This document shows positions 25,243 through 34,372 of a stretch of DNA of 64,000 bases, in pieces; the stretch's first letter is position 1, and each line of letters starts with the position of its first letter. A program made the translations under genes and the position numbers. Origin of the DNA: an uncultured Sphingomonadaceae bacterium (GTDB lineage: Bacteria; Pseudomonadota; Alphaproteobacteria; Sphingomonadales; Sphingomonadaceae). A model generated the notes under the pieces. It had not been told where the DNA came from, did no database searches, and saw only the letters and a program-made list of their open reading frames with translations. The stretch is from contig CANLCX010000003.1 in the NCBI GenBank assembly GCA_947489315.1, forward strand, positions 186,001 to 250,000, given 5' to 3'.

Positions 25243-26183
25243 GCCAATCCAATTTCGCGCAGGCGTTCCATCAAATAGTCATGCGCTGTAATCGGGTCGG
25301 GATAGAGATTGGGATGATCCGCATCAACACATTCTGGCAGAGTTTCAATCAGATAATCCGGCCGAAAATGCAAGAAGAATGGCATGGAATAGCGCGAATG
25401 ACCGCGTCGTTCCGGTGCCGGATTGACAACCCGATGGGTCGTCGATGGCAAGCGGTTATTGGTCAGTCGTTGCAGCATATCGCCGATATTGACAGCCAGT
25501 TCGCCCGGCTTTGGCGTTACAGCGCGCCAATTGCCTTGCCTGTCGAGCAATTCCAGTCCGGCTTCTTCTGCGCCGATGAGCAAGGTTATGGTGTTGATAT
25601 CCTCATGTGCGGCGGCGCGGACCGCTGGTGAATCTGCGGGAACCGGAGGGTAATGGATAAGGCGCAAGATACTGTTGCCATCACGAACCGTGTCGTCAAA
25701 AAAAGCAGGGTCGAGTTTCAGGAAACGGGCAATCGCTTCCAAGATCCGCTGACCGGCCGTGTCAAAGGCGGTGAAAAGTTCTAGGTAGCATGCGCGGAAA
25801 TCATCCAATTCTTTGGGCCAGATATTGGGGCTCATAAAGGACTCAAATTCATGACCCGTCGGCAACTGCCGACCAATGTGCCAAAATTCCTTCAGGTCAT
25901 GAATATCGGAATCCTTGGCAGCTTCCGTCCCAAACGGGGTATAGCCGCGGGCTCCACCACCACCAGCAATATGGTATTTGCGCTTCACACCATCGGGTAG
26001 TGCGAAAAAAGCACGAGACATTTGCTCGGCTTTTTCGATCAGAGCGTCTGATATGCCGTGGTCAGACACGACAGCGAAGCCCCAGTCGGAAAAGGACTGA
26101 CCGATGCGTGCGGTAAACGCATCCTTGTCTGTTTCGGCCAAGGCCAGCGAAATAGAGGATAGTGTATCATGGGGTTGGGACAT
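25239..26183 (-). CDS. 2-Oxoglutarate/Fe(II)-dependent oxygenase, isopenicillin N synthase family
   Basis: 314 aa non-haem iron oxygenase. N-terminal DIOX_N part (WGFAVVSDHGI), then the double-stranded beta-helix with iron ligands His193, Asp195 (AAHEDINTITLL) and His250 (STTHRVVNP), and the 2-oxoglutarate-binding RYS motif (HSRYSMPFFLHF, about residues 262-273). All catalytic residues are intact. Members act on varied small molecules. Lying between a nucleoside transporter and a uridine kinase-like gene, with a 4-bp overlap to the latter, it may oxidise a nucleoside or modified base; this is inference only. Confidence 0.92.
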   Translation of the reverse strand: MSQPHDTLSSISLALAETDKDAFTARIGQSFSDWGFAVVSDHGISDALIEKAEQMSRAFFALPDGVKRKYHIAGGGGARGYTPFGTEAAKDSDIHDLKEFWHIGRQLPTGHEFESFMSPNIWPKELDDFRACYLELFTAFDTAGQRILEAIARFLKLDPAFFDDTVRDGNSILRLIHYPPVPADSPAVRAAAHEDINTITLLIGAEEAGLELLDRQGNWRAVTPKPGELAVNIGDMLQRLTNNRLPSTTHRVVNPAPERRGHSRYSMPFFLHFRPDYLIETLPECVDADHPNLYPDPITAHDYLMERLREIGLA

Positions 26184-26227
26184 GACGCTATGATGCTCCG
26201 TGAAACGGGTTTGTCAATCTGTTGGGC

Positions 26228-27463
26228 TCAGCCGAGCGATAATAATAGGCCAGCTAAGGCCGCGCTCATTAGGTTGGCGAGAGACCCTGCCGCCAATGCC
26301 CGCAGGCCAAGGCGCGCAATGACTGGCCGCTGATTGGGCGCCAATCCGCCTGTGACCGCCAATTGGATCGCGATCGACAGGAAGTTCGCAAAGCCGCACA
26401 GGGCAAAGGTCACGATCGCAATCGTTGTCGGGGACAGTGATTCTCCCATATTGCCTAGGTCACTAAAGGCGACAAATTCGTTTAATACGACTTTGGTACC
26501 GAACAAACCGCCAGCCGCAAAAGCCTCGTCCCATGGCACGCCCAGCAAGAACATGATGGGGGCAAAAACATAGCCAATAATTTGTTGGAAACTAAGGTCA
26601 GGTAAGCCGAACCATCCGCCAACACCGCCTAATATGCCATTGGCTAGCGCTACTAATGCGACAAAGGCCAAAACCATGGCGCCGACAGCTACGGCGATTT
26701 TTACCCCGGTTTGCGCGCCCATGGATGCCGCCATAATGATGTTGGCTGGCTTCTCTTCCTCATAGTCAACAGCCACCACCAGTTCTTCCGGTGCTTCGGC
26801 ATCAGGATCATCGGGCATGATGATTTTGGCCATCAAAATACCACCAGGGGCGGACATGAAAGCGGCCGCCAGCAGGTAATCAATACGAATGCCCATCGAC
26901 GCATAGGCCGCCAATATAGTCCCGGCCACACCGGCCATACCAACGCTCATCACTGTGAAAAGCTGAGATTCGCTGAGCTTTGCTAGGTAGGGCCGAATAA
27001 CCAGCGGTGATTCCGACTGGCCAACGAAGATATTGGCTGCGGCGCAAAGGGATTCCACTTTGGAAATGCCGGTTACTTTCTGAATGCCGCCACCAACCCA
27101 TTTGATGATGAATTGCATCACGCCGAGATAATAGAGAATGGATATCAGAGCCGAGAAAAAGATGATCACGGGTAGCGCGGCGATAGCGAAACTGTTCCCG
27201 CCCATTTCCGGACTTGCGAGCGGGCCAAATATAAAATTGGTGCCATCGGCGGCATAGCTGAGAAGGTTGGATACCCCGGTGGACATCGCTTCGATGATAT
27301 TTTTACCCGCAGGTACATATAGCACGAGGACCGCGATACCCGCCTGCAATGCAAATGCAGCCGCAACAACGCGAAGGCGGATGTTACGCCGTCCGGTTGA
27401 AAGGGTGAGGGCCAGAAGCAGGATTACTGCCATACCCGCGATGCTTGTAAGAACAGAAGTCAT
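26228..27463 (-). CDS. nupC: Concentrative nucleoside transporter (CNT/NupC family)
   Basis: Inner-membrane cation-coupled nucleoside uptake. 411 aa, many hydrophobic helices, with CNT landmarks: an N-terminal Nucleos_tra2_N region, a gate/nucleoside-binding region with GQSESPLVIRPYLAKLSESQ, and a C-terminal region with GTKVVLNEFVAFSDL and CGFANFLSIAIQ. These are the conserved nucleoside- and sodium-binding segments. It sits between the LOG phosphoribohydrolase (22 bp upstream) and the oxygenase (44 bp downstream), which makes this a nucleoside uptake and salvage operon. Confidence 0.93.
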   Translation of the reverse strand: MTSVLTSIAGMAVILLLALTLSTGRRNIRLRVVAAAFALQAGIAVLVLYVPAGKNIIEAMSTGVSNLLSYAADGTNFIFGPLASPEMGGNSFAIAALPVIIFFSALISILYYLGVMQFIIKWVGGGIQKVTGISKVESLCAAANIFVGQSESPLVIRPYLAKLSESQLFTVMSVGMAGVAGTILAAYASMGIRIDYLLAAAFMSAPGGILMAKIIMPDDPDAEAPEELVVAVDYEEEKPANIIMAASMGAQTGVKIAVAVGAMVLAFVALVALANGILGGVGGWFGLPDLSFQQIIGYVFAPIMFLLGVPWDEAFAAGGLFGTKVVLNEFVAFSDLGNMGESLSPTTIAIVTFALCGFANFLSIAIQLAVTGGLAPNQRPVIARLGLRALAAGSLANLMSAALAGLLLSLG

Positions 27464-27485
27464 GTGCGGTTCACCCCGGCTAATT

Positions 27486-28055
27486 TTACCACGTCACTTC
27501 CCCTTTGGCTCCGGTATAAGCAGATGTCAGCTGATCCAATATGTCGCCGATATCATCGCTCAAGATTAATTGTTCGCGGCGGGCTGATGACATGAAGCCA
27601 TGGCCCGCGACATTGTCCAGAAATGCGGTAAGGGAATCCCAATAACCATTGACGTTGAGCAGACCGATGGGCTTGCCATGATAGCCAAGGGCTTTCCAGG
27701 TCCATGCTTCAAACAACTCGTCCAAAGTGCCAATGCCGCCGGGTATGGCGACAAAGCCATCGGTCAGCTCGGTCATCTTCGCTTTGCGCTCGTGCATGGA
27801 TGTTACGACATGCAGTTCGGTCAAGCCGGTATGCGCAACCTCATGATCTTTTAGCATTTCAGGGATGACGCCATAGACTTTACCGCCACCGGCAAGCACG
27901 GAATCGGCAATAATTCCCATCAGGCCAAGGCGTCCGCCGCCAAAGACGAGATCGATATTACGCTCGGCCATCACTTGGCCTAATTGTTTTGCTGTCTCGG
28001 CAAAAGCAGGGTCCCCCCCAGCGCTTGCGCCGCAATAAACTGCTAGTCTCTGCAC
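27486..28055 (-). CDS. LOG-family nucleoside 5'-monophosphate phosphoribohydrolase
   Basis: 189 aa Rossmann-like protein of the TIGR00730/LONELY GUY family, which releases a base from nucleoside 5'-monophosphates (cytokinin or purine/pyrimidine nucleotides). Hallmarks: YCGASAGG at the start, VFGGGRLGLMG, the catalytic Arg region SMHERKAKM, and PGGIGTLDELFE (PGGxGTxxE). First gene of the leftward nucleoside operon. In bacteria many members recycle purine nucleotides rather than make hormone; which applies here cannot be told. Confidence 0.93.
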   Translation of the reverse strand: MQRLAVYCGASAGGDPAFAETAKQLGQVMAERNIDLVFGGGRLGLMGIIADSVLAGGGKVYGVIPEMLKDHEVAHTGLTELHVVTSMHERKAKMTELTDGFVAIPGGIGTLDELFEAWTWKALGYHGKPIGLLNVNGYWDSLTAFLDNVAGHGFMSSARREQLILSDDIGDILDQLTSAYTGAKGEVTW

Positions 28056-28213
28056 AAATTCCCCTTTGGACCGACCATTGCCCCCGAATACCCTTGGTCA
28101 AAACATGCCAAAAGCATCATCGATTCTTCCCTAGAGGAAAATGCCTGAGAGTCACGATTCCTTTTTACCGTTTGTTTTTGGTGCTTTTTTTTCAATCCAG
28201 ACCGCGCTAGGCA

Positions 28214-28861
28214 ATGAAGATGACAGAAGCAGTAAAAAATACACTCATCCCGCGCTCCCTATTTGTCTTTGCCGTGCTCTATGGCGGCATGACCTGTATT
28301 GCAGGAATATTGGGCGCTAAACAGGTGGCACTCGGTCCTTTGGCTGTAGAAGCTGGCATTTTCCCGTTTCTGTTGCTGGTCGTATTATCCAGTGCCGTGG
28401 CAGAGTTGCATGGGTCGGAGGTGGCCAACCGGCTGGTACGCTTCGGCTTCATCCCATTGATTACGGCGATTGTTCTGATTCGTATCGTATTGGAGCTGCC
28501 AACCGATCCGGGCATGTATGAACCGGCCAAAGAAGCATTTCCGATAATCCTGTCGCAAGGGTCGCGACTGATGTTTGCCGGCATTATGGCCTATGGCGTA
28601 TCGCAGTTTCTGAATGTCTATATTTTCTCCCGCTTAACAGGGATGAAGGGCGGTTTGATTGCGCTTCGTGCATCCATTGCCAGTGCCCTGTCGCAGGTCG
28701 TCGACACGATAATATTCATCACTATCGCCTTTTACGGGGAGCGTCCGATTGGCGAATTGTTGCTCGGACAGGGGACGGCCAAAGTTGTCTTATCCTTTGT
28801 ACTCGTTCCTTTCTTGATCGTGTTTTTTGTGAAGCTTGGTAAGCGGCTCGACCGAGGATGA
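28214..28861 (+). CDS. yhhQ: VUT-family membrane transporter (queuosine precursor transporter type)
   Basis: 215 aa integral membrane protein with about six helices and the family segments ILGAKQV (near residue 34), FPFLLLVVLSSAVAELHG, and SALSQVVDTIIFITIAFYG near residues 155-175. YhhQ imports queuosine precursors for tRNA modification. I see no preQ1 riboswitch in the 158 bp upstream, so the substrate assignment rests on the family alone. Overlaps the next gene by 4 bp (ATGA). Confidence 0.85.
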   Translation: MKMTEAVKNTLIPRSLFVFAVLYGGMTCIAGILGAKQVALGPLAVEAGIFPFLLLVVLSSAVAELHGSEVANRLVRFGFIPLITAIVLIRIVLELPTDPGMYEPAKEAFPIILSQGSRLMFAGIMAYGVSQFLNVYIFSRLTGMKGGLIALRASIASALSQVVDTIIFITIAFYGERPIGELLLGQGTAKVVLSFVLVPFLIVFFVKLGKRLDRG

Positions 28862-29631
28862 GGTTGCTGCGGCTTTTACCGCTAGCCTTTTTTACCACCC
28901 TGTTCGCTTGCGCAGCACCGGCAGCAGACGAGAAGCCCGCACCGGGCATCAATATTGTCACGGTAGTTGGTGCAATTCATGGCCAACATCGGCGCAGCGA
29001 GAACTATTCGCTGGCGATATTGAAGGCAGCGATCGTCAAATTTGATCCTGATATCATCATGGTCGAACTGCCGCCTGAACGCTTTGCCAAGGCATCTGCA
29101 AATTTCGAACAATTTTGCGAAGTCCGGGAAACCAGGGCCGATGACTTTCCGGAGTTGATCGATGTCGTTTTTCCGCTTCGGTCCGAACTAGGTTTTGAAA
29201 TGATCCCCGTCGCCGCATGGACGCAGGAAATTGCGGATGACCGGCGCGCTGCTCTGGCGCAGCTCAAGAAAGATCCTGCGCGCGCTAAAGACTGGGCCGC
29301 ACATCAGGCCGCTATCGTATCGTATAACAGGGCCGTCAGCGGTCATTCTGATGATCCCCTGTTCATTCATAGCGAAGCCTATGATGTAGCGGTGAAAGCG
29401 CGGCAGGATGTTTATGAAAAGATGTTTGGTGATGATCTGGGATCAGGCGGCTGGCAGAATATCAACGCAGCCCATTATCAGAAAATCGCCGTCGCACTGG
29501 ATGACGTTAAGGGACAGGAAAAGCGGATATTGATCCTATATGGCGCTTGGCACAAATATTGGTTTCTGGAGCAATTGGAGACCCGCGATGATATCCAGTT
29601 AGTGGGCGCAGCGGACCTGTTCGCAGATTAG
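28858..29631 (+). CDS. DUF5694/TraB-GumN-like lipoprotein
   Basis: 257 aa. Type II signal peptide with lipobox LFAC (Cys18), so probably anchored in the envelope. The body has the two-part pattern of TraB/Tiki/GumN-like folds: GAIHGQHRRSENY near the N terminus followed by IIMVELPPERF, and GAWHKYWFLEQL near the C terminus, each carrying a GxxH element. Tiki relatives are metalloproteases, but this family's activity is not established. Translationally coupled to the VUT transporter. Ends 4 bp inside the convergent MocA-like gene. Confidence 0.75.
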   Translation: MRLLRLLPLAFFTTLFACAAPAADEKPAPGINIVTVVGAIHGQHRRSENYSLAILKAAIVKFDPDIIMVELPPERFAKASANFEQFCEVRETRADDFPELIDVVFPLRSELGFEMIPVAAWTQEIADDRRAALAQLKKDPARAKDWAAHQAAIVSYNRAVSGHSDDPLFIHSEAYDVAVKARQDVYEKMFGDDLGSGGWQNINAAHYQKIAVALDDVKGQEKRILILYGAWHKYWFLEQLETRDDIQLVGAADLFAD

Positions 29632-30236
29632 AAGTCGCGCTCTTTCCGGTTTTCCATCGCTAATATTTCAGGTGTATCAATATCCAACAAGCTATCATCG
29701 GTCACCGGAATAAGATGCGCTGTCTGCAGCAGCTTCCTTGCGCCTTGATCTCCTTGCACATCCTGTAGGAAAGCAAACTGATTCGACGGGAAGAATGCTG
29801 GCGGCATAGCTTTGCTATGGCCACTTGATGCAATTACCGTGTCTTGTCCGCAGTCCTGAAAAGCCTGCGCCAAGCGCTGGATATGCTCGGAAGTAATATA
29901 GGGCATGTCGGCCAGGCAAATGAGTAACGCGCTGGCGTCGCACACTACTGCGTGCTGAGCCGCGCATCGGACTGAAGTGGATTGCCCTTCGGCAGCATGT
30001 TCATTGACGATAACATCATAACCCAATTCCTTCCATCCAGCGGCGCAGGGATGATCTGGGTCGGACGCGATTATGACATGGTGATCGAAGGGCAGAGTGG
30101 CCAATGTTTCTGCCGCATGTAAACCTAGCATCTTGCCATGCAACAAGGCGGTTAGCTTGTCCTGATCCCCAAATCGCCGGGACTGACCTGCAGCAGGCAG
30201 AGCCAGCATGGTCCCGTTACCGGCGACTTCGCTCAA
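29628..30236 (-). CDS. mocA: MocA-like nucleotidyltransferase (molybdenum cofactor cytidylyl/guanylyltransferase family)
   Basis: Transfers CMP (or GMP) to molybdopterin for hydroxylases of the xanthine oxidase family. 202 aa NTP_transf_3 domain: LPAAGQSRRFGDQDKL (GxGxSxRxG variant), EGQSTSVRCAA, LICLADMPYIT with the catalytic Asp, and LLDIDTPEI at the end. It is the last gene of the operon with the molybdenum hydroxylase subunits, overlapping the cytochrome c gene by 4 bp, so its product probably matures that enzyme. CTP specificity is inferred. Confidence 0.9.
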   Translation of the reverse strand: MSEVAGNGTMLALPAAGQSRRFGDQDKLTALLHGKMLGLHAAETLATLPFDHHVIIASDPDHPCAAGWKELGYDVIVNEHAAEGQSTSVRCAAQHAVVCDASALLICLADMPYITSEHIQRLAQAFQDCGQDTVIASSGHSKAMPPAFFPSNQFAFLQDVQGDQGARKLLQTAHLIPVTDDSLLDIDTPEILAMENRKERDF

Positions 30237-30718
30237 TTGGCGGATGCGTCCTCAATATAGGCGATAATGGCTTCCCGCTGTCCGGCATCAGAAATCGCGC
30301 CAGCCATCATGGTGGTGCCGGGCACTTTCGCGGCTGGATTGGCAAGGTAGCTGTCTAATTCTTCTTTGGTCCAGGTAATACCAGAGGATGCCATCGCATC
30401 AGAATATTTGAACCCATCAGCACTGCCAGCGGCCTGACCAATAATGCCATAGAGATTGGGACCGATACGATTAGCGCCCCCTTTTTCGAGGACATGGCAG
30501 GCAATACATGTATTGAAAGCTGACTTGCCTGCTGCGACCAAGCTGGCTGTTGCTTCGCCCGCTGGTTCAGGTGCTGTGGTATCCGAAGCTTCGGAGGCAT
30601 CTGCACCGGGCTCGCGAACAACAATCTGTTCTGTAGGCTCTGGTGCTGGGTCGGACCCGCAGGCTGCCAAAGTAATAACCAGAACAAGCGCGGATGCGCG
30701 AAACACTGCTTTCATCAA
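30233..30718 (-). CDS. Class I cytochrome c lipoprotein
   Basis: 161 aa. Signal peptide with lipobox LAAC (Cys20), then a Pro/Glu/Ala-rich linker to residue 60, then a small class I cytochrome c domain: haem site CIACH at 71-75 and axial Met in PGTTMMAG (137/138), with GPNLYGIIG between. It is anchored in the periplasm and is the likely electron acceptor of the molybdenum hydroxylase encoded just upstream (31 bp gap). Confidence 0.94.
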   Translation of the reverse strand: MMKAVFRASALVLVITLAACGSDPAPEPTEQIVVREPGADASEASDTTAPEPAGEATASLVAAGKSAFNTCIACHVLEKGGANRIGPNLYGIIGQAAGSADGFKYSDAMASSGITWTKEELDSYLANPAAKVPGTTMMAGAISDAGQREAIIAYIEDASAN

Positions 30719-30749
30719 TCTATCCTTATAAATGTCAGCACCAATGGCC

Positions 30750-32957
30750 TTAGGCGAAATCTACTTTGCTCAATGGCAGTTCGCGGACGCGTTTGCCAGT
30801 GGCTGCGAAGATCGCATTGGTAACAGCAGGTGCCAGCGGCGGCAATCCCGGTTCGCCTGCGCCGCCGAGCCGCTTATGGTCGCCATTGATAATTTCCACA
30901 GCGACGTCCGGCATCTCGTTGATGCGCAGGATGGGATAGTCATGGAAATTACTCTGCTGGACAGCGCCGTCCTTGACGGAGATTTCGCCGAAAAGCGTAG
31001 CGGTCAGGCCATAGGCGATACTGCTTTCCATCTGTGCGGCAAAGCCATCAGGATTGACCGCAAAGCCGGGATCAGCGGCGACGAAAATCTTTTTGACCTT
31101 CGGTTTCTTGCCGGTCATATCGACCTCGGCCACTTCCGCAATGATAGTGCCAAATGATGGCACGAAGGCAATGCCGCGGCCATGGCCTTCAGGAAGCGGC
31201 TTATCCCAACCAGACATTTTTGCGGCGGTATCGAGTACTTTCAAATGGCGTGGAGATCCGGCGAGCAATTCGCGGCGGAATGCATAACCGTCTTTGCCGG
31301 CTGCTTGAGCCATCTCATCGACAAAGCTTTCGATGAAAAACCCGTGCTGGCTATGATCGACAGACCGCCAAGGCCCGAACCGCAAATGCGTTGGCACATC
31401 GATCTTACGGATCTTGTGATTGGCAATATTATAATAGGGTACGGTCGGTGCTTCTTGCGGATCGAACAAATGGGTATGGATATTGCTCCAGCTTACCGCT
31501 TTGCCATCCTTGTCGAGACCGCCTTGAAAACGGCTAGTGGCCGACGGACGATAGTGATCCTGCATCGTATCTTCTTCGCGCGACCAGATCATCTTAACCG
31601 GATATTGGGTTGCCTTGGCAATACGGGTTGCCATGATAATCATGTCCATTTCCGCACGCCGCCCAAAGCCGCCGCCGAGATAAGCATTGTGATAGGTTAC
31701 ATTGTCATAATCGATGCCAGAGGTTTCAGCCGCGGCCTTCCGGGCCATTAAAGGCATCTGCGTTCCGGACCAGACATCGCATTTGCCCTCGCGGACCCAT
31801 GCCGTGCAGTTCATGGGTTCCATTGTGGCATGGGCGAGGAAGGGCACTTTATATTCCGCTTCGACTTTCGTTGCGGCGTTGGCAAAGGCTTCTCCAACAT
31901 CGCCTTCTTCGGCCTCTACATCCCCGTCACTATCGCCGGCTTCATCGAGCATTTTCGCGTAACGGGCAAACAGTGCGTCCTGATCCAGTCCGTCGCCATC
32001 TGTTTTGGAGTAAGTGGTATCGATCGTTGCGAGCGCTTGCTCGGCCTGCCAATAACCATCAGCAACAACGGCCACAAAATCACCCATGTTAAGAATTTGC
32101 AACACGCCGGGCATTGTTTTGGCGGTTGTCGCATCCATCGTTTCTACTGCGGCACCGACAACGGGCGGAGCTTTAACGGCGGCATATTTCATACCGGGCA
32201 AGTCCGCGTCGATACCGAAAATCGCGCTGCCGTCGGTTTTTTCCGGGATATCGGTACGGGCAATTGGTTTACCCATCAGCTTGTAATCTTTGGGCGATTT
32301 GAGCTTCGGTTTGGCCGGCAGACTCTGTTCCGCAGCGGCAGTGGCAAAGCTGGCGAAAGTCGCCGACTTGCTGCTCTTGTCATGCAAGACCATGCTGTTT
32401 TCGGTACGCAGTTCTGCGGCACGAACATTCCATTCCTTTGCTGCTGCGGCGACCAGCATTTCGCGTGCGGCTGCTCCTGCGGTGCGCATTGCGCGTTGAC
32501 CGGTACCGCGAATGGAGAAGCTGCCGCCGGTAATTTGCAATGTCATAACAGTGGCAAGCGACAGGAAGCTGCCGCTGGCAGTGGGTTCCAAAATTGCAGG
32601 CACTTCCAGATTTGGCGCTGCAAACTCTCGGACGATGTCGTGGGATACATATTTGTCATCGGCAGGCGCTTCAAGAATACGGACTTTGCTCCAGTCGGCA
32701 TCCAGTTCGTCGGCTAGCATCTGCGCAAGTGATGTAAAAATGCCCTGGCCCATTTCTACATGCGGTACGATCGCAGTAACAATATTATCTGCATCAATTT
32801 TGACCCAGGCGTTGATTAGCTGTTCGCCTTTGCCTTTGGCAACCAATGGTGAAAGTCGATCAATCGGATTACCAGGGCGCACCGCAATGCCCACTACCAA
32901 GGCTCCGCCAGCGGCTACGCCAGCACCAATAAATGCGCGTCTTGTCCACTTACCCAT
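30750..32957 (-). CDS. iorB: Molybdenum hydroxylase large subunit (isoquinoline 1-oxidoreductase/aldehyde dehydrogenase beta type)
   Basis: 735 aa molybdopterin-binding subunit. The start is the ATG at 32957, two bases past the small-subunit stop. The N terminus carries a twin-arginine-like signal ([20 protein letters not shown]), so the complex is probably exported folded. Landmarks: [13 protein letters not shown] near the middle, [25 protein letters not shown], and the catalytic Glu in [17 protein letters not shown]. Enzymes of this group hydroxylate N-heterocycles or oxidise aldehydes. The two-subunit form lacks an FAD subunit and uses a cytochrome c, here encoded next to it. Confidence 0.92.
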   Translation of the reverse strand: MGKWTRRAFIGAGVAAGGALVVGIAVRPGNPIDRLSPLVAKGKGEQLINAWVKIDADNIVTAIVPHVEMGQGIFTSLAQMLADELDADWSKVRILEAPADDKYVSHDIVREFAAPNLEVPAILEPTASGSFLSLATVMTLQITGGSFSIRGTGQRAMRTAGAAAREMLVAAAAKEWNVRAAELRTENSMVLHDKSSKSATFASFATAAAEQSLPAKPKLKSPKDYKLMGKPIARTDIPEKTDGSAIFGIDADLPGMKYAAVKAPPVVGAAVETMDATTAKTMPGVLQILNMGDFVAVVADGYWQAEQALATIDTTYSKTDGDGLDQDALFARYAKMLDEAGDSDGDVEAEEGDVGEAFANAATKVEAEYKVPFLAHATMEPMNCTAWVREGKCDVWSGTQMPLMARKAAAETSGIDYDNVTYHNAYLGGGFGRRAEMDMIIMATRIAKATQYPVKMIWSREEDTMQDHYRPSATSRFQGGLDKDGKAVSWSNIHTHLFDPQEAPTVPYYNIANHKIRKIDVPTHLRFGPWRSVDHSQHGFFIESFVDEMAQAAGKDGYAFRRELLAGSPRHLKVLDTAAKMSGWDKPLPEGHGRGIAFVPSFGTIIAEVAEVDMTGKKPKVKKIFVAADPGFAVNPDGFAAQMESSIAYGLTATLFGEISVKDGAVQQSNFHDYPILRINEMPDVAVEIINGDHKRLGGAGEPGLPPLAPAVTNAIFAATGKRVRELPLSKVDFA

Positions 32958-32959
32958 GA

Positions 32960-33436
32960 TCAAGCCTCCTGCGTTTCTGAGGGTGCACCGGCTGCGACCT
33001 TGATCGCCTTGCGTATCCGGACATAGGTCCCGCAACGGCAGATATTGCCTGCCATCGCGGTATCGATCTGTTCGTCGCTGGGATTGGGATTATTTTTGAG
33101 CAATGCTGTGGCCGTCATGATCTGGCCGGACTGGCAATAGCCGCATTGCGCCACTTGCTCATCGACCCAAGCCTGTTGGACTTTGCTAAACGTGCCGTCT
33201 TCGGCCGCAAGCCCTTCAATCGTGGTAATGGATTTGCCATCGGCCTCAGAAACAGGTGTGGAGCAAGAGCGGATCGGCTTGCCATCCAAATGGACAGTGC
33301 AAGCCCCGCAAAGTGCCACGCCGCAACCAAATTTGGTGCCGGTCATTTTCAGATTTTCGCGCACGACCCAAAGAATGGGCGTTGCCGGGTCGACATCAAC
33401 CTCTTTAGCCTGACCGTTTACGTTCAGTGTAATCAT
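32960..33436 (-). CDS. iorA: Molybdenum hydroxylase small subunit with two [2Fe-2S] clusters
   Basis: 158 aa from the ATG at 33436 ([13 protein letters not shown]); an in-frame codon at 33451 adds only five residues. Plant-type cluster ligands Cys38, Cys43, Cys46 and Cys58; second cluster Cys98, Cys101, Cys133 and Cys135 ([18 protein letters not shown]). All eight are present. It relays electrons from the Mo centre to the cytochrome c. First gene of the leftward operon small subunit, large subunit, cytochrome c, mocA. It has no signal of its own and probably travels with the large subunit. Confidence 0.94.
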   Translation of the reverse strand: MITLNVNGQAKEVDVDPATPILWVVRENLKMTGTKFGCGVALCGACTVHLDGKPIRSCSTPVSEADGKSITTIEGLAAEDGTFSKVQQAWVDEQVAQCGYCQSGQIMTATALLKNNPNPSDEQIDTAMAGNICRCGTYVRIRKAIKVAAGAPSETQEA

Positions 33437-33527
33437 TGAAGTCTCACCCATGGAAATTGCATATTGAATTGAAACCTATACCTGAGGGTAAGGGTTTAGC
33501 CAAGAGGTACGGTAGGACAGGGTCTGA

Positions 33528-34283
33528 TCACGCGAAAATATCGGACAGTGCTTCCGTAAACGGCCCTTCTTTCACAGTGCGCAACTCAACATATAGTGCG
33601 GCAACGCCAGCGGCTTGCACTGCACCAATTGCGGTTTCTGCGATCACGGTGAGAAAGACCGAAGCGGTCGCGTTAAAGAAGCCGAGCCCTTCTGCCACGC
33701 CGGACAGCATCCCCGACGCGATCATGAAGATAATCATGAGCAAGAACATCATACCCTTTGATCCGGAGGCCAGCTCTGCACTGCGCTTGAGTGAATCCGT
33801 GATCCCGAGATTTTCGATAACCATCGCTGGTGCTGCGATCATCCACATCAGAAACAATATGACACCAGGAACAATGAAAAGCATCAGCCCCAGTATGATG
33901 CCCAGTAACGATAAAATCGCCAGCCCGATCAAGGGTAAAAAACGTTTCATTGCTTCTGCAAAGCACAGGCCGATATCCACATCCTGATTGCGCATATCGC
34001 GGATGGTTGCGACGATCAGCATGGCTTGAAGCAAAATCGTCAGGATGAAATAAGCGATGAACATGCTGCTGGCACCAAAGATAAATGTCAGCCAATAATC
34101 TTCGAAATCAGCAAACATTCCATCTAGGAAAGGGGTCGCGAGTGCCTCGGGGTTTAATGTAAAAAATTGCATCAACCCATAAGGCAATCCGGCGACGATC
34201 AAGGACAAGCCAAGAAAGACAATGGGATGGCGGGCTATAACCGTGAAAGTCGCGCTCATCACACGGCCGATATCAAATGTCAT
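33528..34283 (-). CDS. Multi-spanning membrane protein, YciC/GDPD-membrane-domain-like
   Basis: 251 aa with about six hydrophobic helices. It resembles the broad group of glycerophosphodiesterase-membrane-domain or YciC-like proteins: IARHPIVFLGLSLIV, then IVPGVILFLMWMIAAPAMVIENLGITDSLKRSAEL, a pattern common there (an I-P-G-I/V turn followed by alternating helix). Function unknown. Divergent from the DUF4129-MoxR operon, with about 90 bp between starts, so it may share regulation with it. Confidence 0.7.
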   Translation of the reverse strand: MTFDIGRVMSATFTVIARHPIVFLGLSLIVAGLPYGLMQFFTLNPEALATPFLDGMFADFEDYWLTFIFGASSMFIAYFILTILLQAMLIVATIRDMRNQDVDIGLCFAEAMKRFLPLIGLAILSLLGIILGLMLFIVPGVILFLMWMIAAPAMVIENLGITDSLKRSAELASGSKGMMFLLMIIFMIASGMLSGVAEGLGFFNATASVFLTVIAETAIGAVQAAGVAALYVELRTVKEGPFTEALSDIFA

Positions 34284-34372
34284 TATGCGAGCGCCCCTTT
34301 TTGCCTTGATGCGTTTATTCCTGCTCTGGCTGGTTCTGTCAATTGACCGACTGATGTAAACTGGCCCTACCG

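Noticed and set aside
28056-28213. Possible preQ1 riboswitch before the VUT transporter
   Set aside because: CCCTAGAGG and a T-rich stretch are present, but no matching hairpin plus A-rich tail that would form a preQ1 aptamer.
31830-32717. Long antisense reading frame (295 codons) on the plus strand
   Set aside because: It lies wholly inside the molybdenum hydroxylase gene, has a Cys/Gly/Phe-rich composition typical of a shadow frame, and lacks a ribosome site.
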